A stretch of DNA of 64,000 nt from Eublepharis macularius (lineage: Eukaryota > Chordata > Lepidosauria > Squamata > Eublepharidae), in assembly GCF_028583425.1 (NCBI RefSeq), contig NC_072807.1:36461001-36525000 (forward strand), given 5' to 3'. Shown one piece after another: positions 23,241-39,775 of this stretch. The position numbers were made by a program, and so were the translations under genes. A model generated the notes under the pieces. It saw only the letters and a program-made list of their open reading frames with translations. It ran no database searches and was not told the origin of the DNA. Positions within the stretch are counted from its first letter, which is position 1. Every line of letters starts with the position of its first letter.

Positions 23241-23989
23241 TGAGCAGCTGGAATGTTTATGAGCATTCCATCGCAGCTCAACCGTGTTAAGGGCTTTGCC
23301 ACCATAAAGACAATGCTATATAGATTTGTTGTTGAATTTGTATGGTAATCCAAAGAAGACTTAAATCATTCTAAGCCCACTGAGTTCAATAGATTGAGGA
23401 AGTTGTAACTGTTTAGAATCGTAGTGTTAGAGATAGTCAAAGTGCATTGAAAGTGTATTATTCAACGTGTGTGGAAATGGCCATAGTCAAAGTAATGTGG
23501 ATTAAAATAAAATCTGGGGAAAGTGTCAGGCCCTTCACACGTGGACTTCTGTTCCAGTGGATGTTATGTATATTTATAAAGCAACATTTTCAAAGAAACA
23601 GACCTTAAAATATGAGAATTTCACTGCTAAGGGGTTCCCTCTGTGTTAGGACTTGTTTAGAAATGTACCATTTTCAGCCCCCAAAAGAAAATTATGAAAT
23701 CTGTAGCAATCCATGTTAAAGCCGCAGAAGAAGAAATTCCTATGGCACAAAGCCGGATCTCATTCAATGATTTTCAGTCCACACGTTGTTTCAAAATGAA
23801 GTCCCACACTCAGAATTTATTCTTCTTATCAGCAAAGAGGAATCTTCTGGGTTTTTCACTCTGTTAGGAAAATGAAATGAAATGAGCGGAATAAAATACA
23901 CATATTTTATAACAGTTGATGATGAGCAGTCAGGAGTAATCTGGACCGAACTTGGACATATTTGTGTTTTTTTAAAATGTATCTTCTCT

Positions 23990-23995
23990 TTTATT
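23990..23995 (-). terminator. Possible SH2D7 polyadenylation signal
   Basis: AATAAA on the minus strand lies about 185 bases beyond the SH2D7 stop. It is the first canonical signal I see in that direction. Confidence 0.4.
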
Positions 23996-24177
23996 TTTAA
24001 TCAAAGAAAATTAACACATCCTGACAGTCTTTTGGAGGGAGTAGAATCTATCTTGAATTATTGAGCTAAATAAACGGGAACAGAAAAGACTCGAGATTAG
24101 CTATGGAATGGACCAACCACAACGGCACTAGAAAAATCTGTTTACGGAAATGAGCTTGAGCTGTGACTTGTGAAAGC

Positions 24178-30978
<6,801 letters not shown>

Positions 30979-31788
30979 CCCGTCCTCTGGATAGGACAGA
31001 GTTGAAGGGCAGGGGAGGAAAACAGGTGTGCTGTATATATTCAGGCCTACAAAAGATCTCATTTGCTTATAAGCATTTTGCCTGAGGGTTAGCCATAAAT
31101 CATATTTTAAAAAAAGTTTTCTTGGCATTGTCTCACTTGGGGAGGTTCCCTTTTCATGTCTACCCTGAATTTAGGAACGGAGGCACGAAAATGTACGAAT
31201 CCAGATCCAGTCCAAATGATGTCACTGTGAAAATACAGTAAACGTGCTGGCCGTGAACAATTACTCTTGACGTTTGGGAGCACGAGAAACCCAGTGATCT
31301 CACAAGCCATTCTGGTGCCTCGCTGCCTGGTTTCATTTTCGCAGGCAGTGGGAGGCAAGCTTGACTGAAAACAAAGAGTGACTCGCCGTGGGCAGATGTG
31401 TGTGTGATTGACCCCAAAAAGGAGAGGCAGCATCTGGAGTGAGGATCACGGAGTTGGGGAAGCTGCGTTTCATTGTATTCCCTGCACTCTTCCCCTGATT
31501 GGAAATCAGCAAGAAAAAAATCCAGGTTCTTGCTGACTTTCCCCCTCCTCTAGCAAAGTTCGTAGCCTCTAGGGAGAACATTTCCACTTAGAAGAACAGA
31601 TGGGAAAAGTGATTTCCCCTTCCTGTCCTTGCACTGACCCCAATCAAGACTGGACTCCCTGCAGCTGCTTTCAAACCCAAATTCCATATTTGGGGTTTTG
31701 ATTCCAGAATTCCTGCTTATTGAGTAATTAAGCACTGGAAGGGGCTTCACCTGTTCAGTCTGTGGCAGTAAAGAACTAAGTCTTGGGG

Positions 31789-33315
31789 GATTCGGTTTCG
31801 TTTTCTCAGCCATGCCGGACGCTCCTCTCGGCTGGTCCGGGAGGAAACGACCGGGCACCCTGACCGGGCGGCTGATCCGTAAGGATTAGCCCCCAGGACT
31901 CCCAGGGAGGGAGCCAGGGTCCGGGACGCGGCGGGAAGAACTCCCCGAAATCAATGCGGGGGGGGAATTGCCCGTTTGTCCCTATGGAGGCCGGCAGATG
32001 TGCGCGGCGCCTCGAGTGCCGCCGGGCAACGAGAAACGGCAAGTAAAAGAAACAGGCGGAAGCCTGTAAACAAGCGAATCCCTTCTGTTCTACAAGCGTT
32101 TGTGAAGGAGAGGTTGATCTGAAGAAGACTCGCTCTTCCCCTTCGTGGAGTTCCAGAATTTTGTTGGCGCCCCCCCCCCAAAATGGCAGCAAAGAAGCAA
32201 AGTCCCGCTCTCGGTAAGTCAATCTCGGCCACCTTGCAGAAAGGGGAGTCGCTCGAAGAGTTGGTGCGCAGGGCGGTGGTGGAAGCCATAAAACCCTTTG
32301 TTGACAAGCTGAACGAAACTGATCAAAGGGTGGGCTTAATTGAAAGCGAGGTGAAAACCATTAAGGCAGCAGCGGGGGGGGGGCAGAAAAGTCTGCTCTG
32401 GAAAGTGCGTCACTTGTGAAGGCTACAAAAAAGGAGCTGAAGTTGGTGGAGAACCAACTGATCGGGCTACAGGTGGAACGAACGCAGACAATTTTGCGTC
32501 TCCAAAACGTGAAAGAGGAGGAAAATGAGGATCTGTGGGATTTGGTCTCGGAACTACTGGCGACACCCGCGAGGACGACTAAAGAAGAGGTTAAAAGCGC
32601 CATTTTGGAGGTCCGTCGGGCTTCTTCAAAATATGCAACAAAGCGACAGTTGCCTCGTGAGATCATTATTGACTTTTCAACTAAAAAGATTCGGGACACC
32701 ATCCTATATAACTCATACAATGCGGATTTGGACTTTATGGGTTTGAAAATCAAGATTTTGAAGGACGTTCCATTTCTAGTCCGGAAACGGCGTTTTAAAT
32801 ATAAAAAGTTTGCAGCTCTTCTGAGGGACCATGGAATAAAGTACAAATGGTTATTCCCGGAAGGAATATGGTTCAGATATAAAGATCAGGCCTATAAGAT
32901 ATTATCAGAAGATCAACTAAAGGATTTTGAGAATAAAAACCCAGAACTCTGCTGCACCAAGAACGAAGAAAAGGAGGAGCCGGAGGGGGGGGGGGGGAGG
33001 AGGAGAGCATCGCAACAGCAGTTGCACAGAGAGAATTGCGTCCGGGACCTAGAAGGGGGAGGAAAGTTTAATCAGAATTTGAAATGTTTATTTTCTGTAT
33101 GATTAACCACTCCATCATTATTCCATGGAGCTATTTTTGTATTATGACAGTATGAAGGGAAACATTGAAGTGTAGTGTTTAGTGTTTGTAGTTCATTCCC
33201 CCCCCCTTTTTCTTTTTCCACCCCCCTTTGTCCTTTCCCTCTCCCCTTTCCTTGTGATAGTCTGGTGTAGTGTTTTGTAGTTATGAAAAATAAAAATATA
33301 TATATATATAAAAAA
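31789..33315 (+). mobile_element. ORF1-only L1-type LINE insertion
   Basis: A 1.5-kb insertion is bounded by a perfect 19-bp target duplication, AAAGAACTAAGTCTTGGGG, at 31770-31788 and 33316-33334. It has a CpG-rich 5' UTR of ~390 bp, an ORF1 from ATG 32183 to a stop at 33102, a short 3' UTR with a long pyrimidine tract, and an A-rich tail with (TA)n. There is no sequence for an endonuclease or reverse transcriptase. It resembles the ORF1-only HAL1 elements of mammals in organisation. Confidence 0.85.
32183..33102 (+). pseudogene. L1 ORF1p-like coding region with one frameshift
   Basis: The N-terminal part (MAAKKQSPALGKS... SLEELVRRAVVEAIKPFVDK) predicts a coiled coil. The frame shifts once in the G-run near 32371-32380 and continues as ATKKELKLVENQL. 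An RRM-like segment (ILRLQNVKEEEN) is followed by the L1 ORF1p C-terminal domain (LPREIIIDFSTKKIRDTILY, then LLRDHGIKYKWLFPEGIWFR). These match L1 ORF1 nucleic-acid chaperone proteins. The G-run shift may be real or a sequencing error. Confidence 0.8.
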
Positions 33316-33334
33316 AAAGAACTAAGTCTTGGGG

Positions 33335-33600
33335 CACCTTAAAGACTGAGCAGTTTTTATTCTAGCAGAAGCCATTGTGGACCCCGAGGCCCTCACTTCA
33401 TCAGATGCAAGAGACGGATCCTCGGTGGGCAGACATACACATAGAAGGAATGCATGGAGTGGACACAGGTGAATTGAATGGAATATAAGTGGAGAGAATA
33501 CATGAAGATCCACTTGTGTGTTTGATGATGTGGACTCTAGTCTGCAAAAGATGGGGTGAGAATAACATTTATGCTGGCTTTTAAGATGCCTCATAGGAAA
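33335..33600 (-). repeat. Dispersed repeat into which the ORF1-only L1 inserted
   Basis: TGGGGCACCTTAAAGACTG and CACTTCATCAGATGCAAGA belong to the same broad repeat class as those at 35 and 52 kb. Confidence 0.45.
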
Positions 33601-33938
33601 GATACAGGATCCGTCCTGCCCTGTGTTTCATGATGTCACTCTGGGTCTTCGAGTTTTTTTCCTAAATGGAAACTGGTTGTACCTGCATTTGAATGAAGAG
33701 TGTTAGATATTTGCCTAGTGAAAAACAGCAGTTTTGCATTCCCTTCATTTGCAGGCTGTTAAAAAGAACAATAACAAGCAGGCAGGTGGTTTTTTTTTTC
33801 CATTCATAATTTGGCAAATCACTCCTTGACGTCATCTTTCTCCTAGACTTTAACTTGACAAGATCCTTACATGTGCCCATCGAAAGAAAGAGCTTACAAT
33901 TGGTACTGCGACCTGGCCCTCTTCATGTCTATTCTGAC

Positions 33939-34175
33939 CAGGGCTTTTTTTCTGGGAAAAGAGGTGGTGGAACTCAGTGGGTTGCCCTCGGAGAAAATGG
34001 TCACATGGCTGTTGGCCATGCCCCCTGATCTCCAGACAGAGGGGAGTTGTGGCATGGAGGGCAATCTAAACTCCTCTCTGTCTGGAGATCAGGGGGTGGG
34101 GCCACCAGCCATGTGACCATTTTCAAGAGGTTCCGGAACTCCGTTCCACCGTGTTCCAGCTGAAAAAAAGCCCTG
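33939..34175 (+). mobile_element. Non-autonomous hAT element, family A
   Basis: CAGGGCTTTTTTTCTGG to AAAAAAAGCCCTG, with a perfect 8-bp duplication ATTCTGAC on both sides (33931-33938, 34176-34183). Confidence 0.87.
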
Positions 34176-34545
34176 ATTCTGACCTATGCATTCCCAAGTT
34201 AAGTGCACTCAGCACTGTAGCTTAAAAACATGGCTTGTTGGACTGCAAGACAAGCCAAAGACAGCTGCAAAAATTTCCCATTCTGAAGAGCCGCAAGATG
34301 TACATAGAGCAAATGGCAGTGGTGGGACAGGGTGGCTCAGAGAAAGATGACCAAACTATATTCGATGCTGAAGAATTCTCATGGCTGGACTCTGTGATAT
34401 TACTCAAGCCTTTCAAAGCAGCCACAAACTCCCAAATTTGGACAGGGTGCTGGCACTGTCTAAGGGAGGATTTAATTTGTTTTCCCATGCTGTCTCCCTG
34501 ATTGAAATTGTCCTCTCTCCACACAGAAAAAGACAGGCTAATCAA

Positions 34546-34727
34546 GGCCGTTTTCACATTGCTTACCGGCCATGGAACATCACGCCAAGCTCCCGGAATG
34601 ACAGCGTCTTCCTGGTGCGATTTCATGCGAGAACGGCTGTTCTTGTGCGAAATCACGCCAGGAAGATGCTGTTGTTCTGGGAGCTTGGCGTGATGTTCTG
34701 TGGCCAGTAAGCAGTGTGAAAACGGCC
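34546..34727. mobile_element. 182-bp palindromic MITE, GTTTTCACA-end family
   Basis: GGCCGTTTTCACATTGCTTA to CAGTGTGAAAACGGCC; 3-bp duplication CAA (34543-34545, 34728-34730). Arms contain ATCACGCCAAGCTCCCGGAA. Confidence 0.78.
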
Positions 34728-35154
34728 CAAGTCTCAGTCTTCCTTCCCTACTGTGGTTCATAGCAGTGCCCTTTCACTCAGGGAAGCACCCTGCTAGGGT
34801 TGCTAAGTTCAGGGTTTCATCATATCAAAGCTGTTGGCATGAATTTTCCACATGCTCAGGCGTCATTGTGGAACACGATGCAAATTACGGCATCATCCCC
34901 TTGCGTAAATTTCCAGAGGAAAAATGCAAATCACTCCCTGCTAGAACACAATCAGTGTCCTCAGAAGAGAAATTAAAAACAACGTCAGGGAGGGAAATAT
35001 GTAAACCTCTGGGACCATGTTTGGTCTCCTTGATATGTATCTCCCTGAAACTTTACCCTTCAGACTGGATGATGAAAACTCACCCTAGCTGAGCTGACAC
35101 AACAAACTAAGGTGACCTGGTCCAAACACTTGAGATATACAGTGCCCTCCTATG

Positions 35155-35398
35155 GTCATAGATCCAGAGGAGTTAGCCGTGTTAGTCTGTAGTAGCAAAA
35201 TCAAAAAGAGTCCAGTAGCACCTTTAAGACTAACCAATTTTATTATAGCATAAGCTTTCGAGAATCAAGTTCTCTTCATCAGATACCTGATCAAAAACAG
35301 TTTTTGATCAGGCATCTGATGAAGAGAACTTGATTCTCGAAAGCTTATGCTATAATAAAATTGGTTAGTCTTAAAGGTGCTACTGGACTCTTTTTGAT
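35155..35398 (+). mobile_element. Fold-back retroposon-like element, AGAGTCCAGTAGCACC family
   Basis: Flanked by a perfect 14-bp duplication, AGTGCCCTCCTATG (35141-35154, 35399-35412). It starts with GATCCAGAGGAGTTAGCCG and then forms a long palindrome containing TAAGCTTTCGAGAATCAAG. The long variable duplication points to LINE-type integration, not transposase. Confidence 0.75.
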
Positions 35399-35787
35399 AG
35401 TGCCCTCCTATGTAGAGGTAACAACTGTCCAAGTCAGTTTAAGTCAATGGGTTTAGAAGAGTGTAACTCTGTTTAGGACTGCATTGTTAATCGTCTAGTC
35501 AGATACATAGCTCTGAGATGAACCCATTCTCTAAAAGGCATCTCCTGGTGGCATAAAACTGTTTTTACTAGTCCATTCTGTTACCGCCTTACTTCTCCAG
35601 TTCCAAGTTTACAATTGCATAAATGGAACTCAAAATTAAATGGAGAAGTGACTGACTACTTCTCCCCCACCTCCCCACCACAAGTACATCAAGATGGATG
35701 GTTGTTGGCATGTGGTTAAATAGGATTGCAAAAACCAGATGTTGGAAGACTCAAGTCTTGATTGTCTGAGAATTTTAAAGATATAAA

Positions 35788-35791
<4 letters not shown>

Positions 35792-35819
<28 letters not shown>
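35792..35819. repeat. (TC)n microsatellite
   Basis: A run of 14 TC units. Confidence 0.95.
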
Positions 35820-35823
<4 letters not shown>

Positions 35824-35868
35824 ATGTAGAGATTCAGTGCACAAGTGAGTGGGTTTATAGTCTGTTGT

Positions 35869-35922
35869 GGGAAAACCCACAACAACCATTGTTCTCCGGC
35901 CGTGAAAGCCTTCGACAATACA
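35869..35922 (+). repeat. Penelope tail fragment
   Basis: The end sequence of the 44-46 kb Penelope-like insertion (CAACAACCATTGTTCTCCGG, CCTTCGACAATACAT) recurs here as a short isolated piece after a (TC)n tract. Confidence 0.6.
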
Positions 35923-35929
35923 TTTCCCA

Positions 35930-37120
35930 ACATTGTTTTGCTGAATGAAAATTACCCCTCTATGCTGTTTTTATACCAGTCCTTTACATGTCTTTTCCAG
36001 TGCTAACACCAACGGGAGGGGGAAAGGTCATTTTTGATGACTGAAACTCCATTGGGTGGGACGATTGAAACTGCTTCCCTCATGCCGTGGTTCTGATCCA
36101 AACTGGAGGCAGCTGCCTTTTCTATTTTAAATTGCTGACAAAAAATTTCCCACCATCTCATCTGGTCGGGCTCTTTAGTTTGAAAGTAATTCGTCTGATA
36201 TCAAAATATTCCTGATAAGCAAAGCCCTGAGTTGCGGTTCTGCAAATGCCTTCAGTTGATTTGGACAGTTGACTGGAAACATCTTTTGCAAAATGTTGTA
36301 GTTACAGTAGATAAGATCCTTTATACCAGGGCAAAACGGACGGTGTCAAAGACCCCCATTGTATTGCCTACATTTTAAGTTACTTCAAAGCAACTTTCAA
36401 GGAACTTTTGCCAAAGGAGGAGGCTTATCTCCCCCACCCCCACAGCTGTTGTTTGCACTCTGCCCCCCCCCCTTTACAACCTCAGGGCAGATTTCTGTAT
36501 AGATTCAAGACAGCTGATCAGACACGCAACCTTTGCACAGACACAAGTGTTGTGCATCTTGGGTCTTTTGCACTTTTGGCTGAACATGGGAAGGTCAGAA
36601 GGGAAACATATACAAAGCTGCCTTATGCTGAATTATATATCTAGTTCAGTAATAATCAACGGCTCTACAAAAGTCTAGTGCATAGAATGGTCTTGCTTGT
36701 TTGATAGGTGAAATACCACGGCCCTCTGGATGCAACAGGGCATTTTTGTGAAGGGAATAGGGCTGTAGCTTGAATTGTGGAAATTTTAGGCAATCCCCTT
36801 CCGTCATCTTACTGTGTTGTTTATTGGATATGTTATTATCTTTTTAAAAATTTCTCTGTGCAATCCAGGTTTATTGTTCCATTGTCCGTATGCATTGATG
36901 GGTATTCATCCCACGGCTTTATGATTTTGTAATCTGCCTTGAGTCTCAATAAATGAAGTCAAATAAAAACACATCATAATAAAGCATGCACTCTACCACC
37001 AAGCCATGCGTTCTTCTGCATAGTTCTTTCCCCAGTATCCAGCACATGAGATCCCTTACCAGGAGATATGGGGGCTGAACCAGGGAACTTCTACGTGCAA
37101 ATCAGGCGCTTTGCAACCTC
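35930..37120. other. Intergenic, no gene seen
   Basis: A piece of the AAGCTGCCTTATGCTGAAT SINE class is near 36615; the rest is unassigned. Confidence 0.4.
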
Positions 37121-37125
37121 GAGTG

Positions 37126-37249
37126 GAGCGGAGGGCAATCTCAACTCCCCTCTGTCTGGAGATCAGGGGGCGGGGCCACCCGCCATGTGACCGTTTTCAA
37201 GAGGTTCCGGAACTCCGTTCCACAGCATTCCAGCTGGAAAAAAGCCCTG
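37126..37249 (+). mobile_element. hAT family A, 5'-truncated copy
   Basis: Only the right half is present, from GGAGGGCAATCTCAACTCCC to the AAAAGCCCTG end. Confidence 0.7.
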
Positions 37250-37619
37250 CTCCTTCCTGCCTATGCTCTCTAATGAATGAGGGGAGAAATCAGAAGAGTG
37301 AACAGAACCAATTTGTGGGTTGGATTCAGTGCAGCAGTTGCCATTTCTAGATCATCTCTGATCTAGATCAAAGATGTTCATTTTAGGACAGTTGGGGCCA
37401 GAGGGGAGCCAAAATTATCCAGCAGCTAGTCAAGTATTCCATGGTTTTTACATTATCACTTTACAGCTGAACAAATTTGTTCATACCTTGTGCAACTAGC
37501 TCAAGGCAATTCTTGGTTTGCAAAGACAGAGCTAACCATGTCCTGTCTTAAAAGCTGCCAATGGGATCTGGAACCAAAGATCTAAAAGACATTCCCAGAG
37601 CACTTGAGAGCATCCGCTC

Positions 37620-37748
37620 AGTGGTGCGGAGGGCCATCTCAACTCCCCTCTGTCCAGAGATCAGGGGGCGGGGCCACCAGCCATGTGACCATTTTAAAGA
37701 GGTGCCGGAACTCCATTCCACCACGTTCCAGCTGGAAAAAAAGCCCTG
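37620..37748 (+). mobile_element. hAT family A, 5'-truncated copy
   Basis: Right half only, ending GGAAAAAAAGCCCTG. It breaks at nearly the same internal point as the copy 500 bp upstream. Confidence 0.7.
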
Positions 37749-37854
37749 GTAGGTATGGTCTTGCTGCTTCCTGCTTCACATCTTCATTCAGATATGTGAA
37801 TCTCTCTCTTGTTTCCTAAAATTGCCAGTCTGCCAGCACTTAAGAGGCTGATTT

Positions 37855-38062
37855 CATAGCTCATTCTTGGTCATGAAGAGAACCTGTCTGTTGGATGTCC
37901 CCGTCCACACGGGGCTTGAAATCTGTAACTTTTGCCATGGCCTTGCAAAAAACTTTGTGACTTTTGCTACAACGCTGTATCCGAAGAAGGGAACTTTGAC
38001 TCTTAAAAGCTTATACCCTGAAAAGCTTGCTGGTCTCTGAGGTGCCACTGCACTTAATTCCT
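37855..38062 (+). repeat. Degenerate dispersed repeat
   Basis: CTCTTAAAAGCTTATACCCT and TCTCTGAGGTGCCACTGCAC are a diverged copy of the squamate AAGCTTATGC / GGTGCCACTGG repeat. Confidence 0.45.
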
Positions 38063-38834
38063 GCAGAAAGTGTTGCATTGAATGCTTTGGTCCCTTTGGG
38101 CAGGTTGTGGCATCAGGGGTCTCCCCCTAGGTGGAATAAGCTTTCACTGCCCAATACTATCTAAAACAAAATGAAAAGTCTTTGTTGAAACAACTGGCAC
38201 ATGGATGTTGTTCTTTAAAAGCTATGTTCTCTGCTGAAACTTGTGTGTGTTTGAAACTCCTTGGAAATGTCATTACATATCTTGCTTTTCAGCAAGCTTT
38301 TGTTTCCTGCAATGGTTGGAAAGGGCACACAGATAAAGGATAGCCCTCCTACGCTATCTAGTGGCTGACCAGGACAAAACATGGAGCCGCTGAATTAGAG
38401 GATATGCCATGGAGAGAGGGACAAGATATGGATCCTATGCTGTGCAAAATAAACTTTTTTTTTGTCAGGCGTACTCAGTGACATGAAGATAAACTAAGCC
38501 AAGCCAAGTGAGGTCACCCAACTAGAAATTTGGGTGTAAAATATGACTGCAGAATACACCTTCTCGTGGCAACATCAGCGGTTGAGTTTCTATCAGGAAG
38601 CAAAATCAGATTGTTCCCGGGACAAGATTGTCCCTGGACAAGATTGTCCCCTCACTAACCCTACTTCCCATTTATGTGCTTTGTTTAATTTCTTTTTTTT
38701 AAAAAATGTATTTTAAAAATTCGTATCAATGTTTTTGCTTGTTTGTCACCTTGCAGGCCTGGAGTGGAAAGACAACACACACATTTTAAAAACAAATCAG
38801 GTAAAGGTTTTCTGCATACGCAGGAGGCTTCTGA

Positions 38835-38952
38835 GGGCCAAGCTACACATGACGAATGACACTTGAACGGCAAGTGTATTTCTCCCTGTTCACTTGCCCT
38901 CCACTCAATCCACTTGCCGTTCAAGTGTCATTCGTCATGTGTAGCTTGGCCC
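38835..38952 (-). mobile_element. 118-bp palindromic MITE (copy 8)
   Basis: Same family with the core inverted (TTTCTCCCTGTTCACTTGCC). Flanks TGA and TCA. Confidence 0.8.
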
Positions 38953-39084
38953 TCAGACATGCAGAAAGAAACACTCTATGCATATTTAAAAAGGAAAATC
39001 ACCCTCCTCTCTCCAGGGACAAAAATACACAGATAGATGCACAAAAGACAGAGTCATATAGTTCTAGTGTTAGAAGGGGTCTTA

Positions 39085-39202
39085 GGGCCAAGCTACAAGT
39101 GACAAATGACACTTGAACGGCAAGTGTATTTCTCCCTGTTCACTTGCCCTCCACTCAATCCACTTGCCAGGCAAGTGTCTTTCGTCATGTGTAGCTTGGC
39201 CC
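39085..39202 (-). mobile_element. 118-bp palindromic MITE (copy 9)
   Basis: Same family, core inverted; perfect 3-bp duplication TTA. Confidence 0.8.
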
Positions 39203-39216
39203 TTAGAGGTCATTGA

Positions 39217-39334
39217 GGGCCAAGCTACACATGACGAATGACACTTGAACGGCAAGTGTATTTCTCCCTGTTCACTTGCCCTCCACTCAATCCACTTGCT
39301 GTTCAAGTGTCATTCGTCATGTGTAGCTTGGCCC
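39217..39334 (-). mobile_element. 118-bp palindromic MITE (copy 10)
   Basis: Same family, core inverted; only 14 bases from copy 9. Flanks TGA and TCT. Confidence 0.8.
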
Positions 39335-39598
39335 TCTGTCCAACCCCCTGCTCAGTGCCGGAAATCCAAAGCCAGATGGCTGTTCAGGCTGACCTTAAAG
39401 ATCTCCATTGAGCGAGACTCTGCCCACCCCTGGCAACTGGTTCCGTTGTCAAACTCTCAGTAGATAGAAGATAAATAGAAATACAGTAGCTGGGATAACT
39501 TTCCAGAAAGCAGGTTTTTTTCAGAATCCTGGCAAGGGTAGAGAAACGGATTCAAGAACCGCCTCATGCTTATCAGCAGAGCAGTACAAAAAATATCA

Positions 39599-39640
39599 TA
39601 TATAAATATCTCTTCCTTCCTGTATGCTGCTTCCTCTCTC
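39599..39640 (+). promoter_or_regulatory. Possible core promoter of the Ig receptor gene
   Basis: TATATAAA at 39599-39606 lies about 106 bases before the ATG. CTTCCTCT just downstream reads AGAGGAAG on the other strand, an ETS/PU.1-type site typical of leukocyte promoters. Position and motif only; no transcript evidence. Confidence 0.35.
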
Positions 39641-39711
39641 TTTCTTCTGCTTTCCTCGACTCCACAAGTGACGTTTGGAATAAAAAAAGAGAGAAGCAAG
39701 CAGAAAGTCTT

Positions 39712-39775
39712 ATGACTCTTCATTTCAAGGCCATGCTTTTCATACTGATTCTTGCTTTCCCAAGAGAAATCACAG
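39712..39775 (+). CDS. Ig receptor exon 1 (signal peptide)
   Basis: ATG at 39712 opens MTLHFKAMLFILILAFPREI, a clear hydrophobic signal peptide. The exon ends ACAG|GTACGT in phase 1. A second in-frame Met lies at residue 8. Confidence 0.8.

Larger units (their letters stand above)
22416..24149. other. Convergent intergenic region between CIB2 and SH2D7
   Basis: AT-rich sequence with a degenerate SINE head; otherwise nothing recognised. It includes the probable SH2D7 3' UTR (24177 down to ~23990). Confidence 0.4.
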
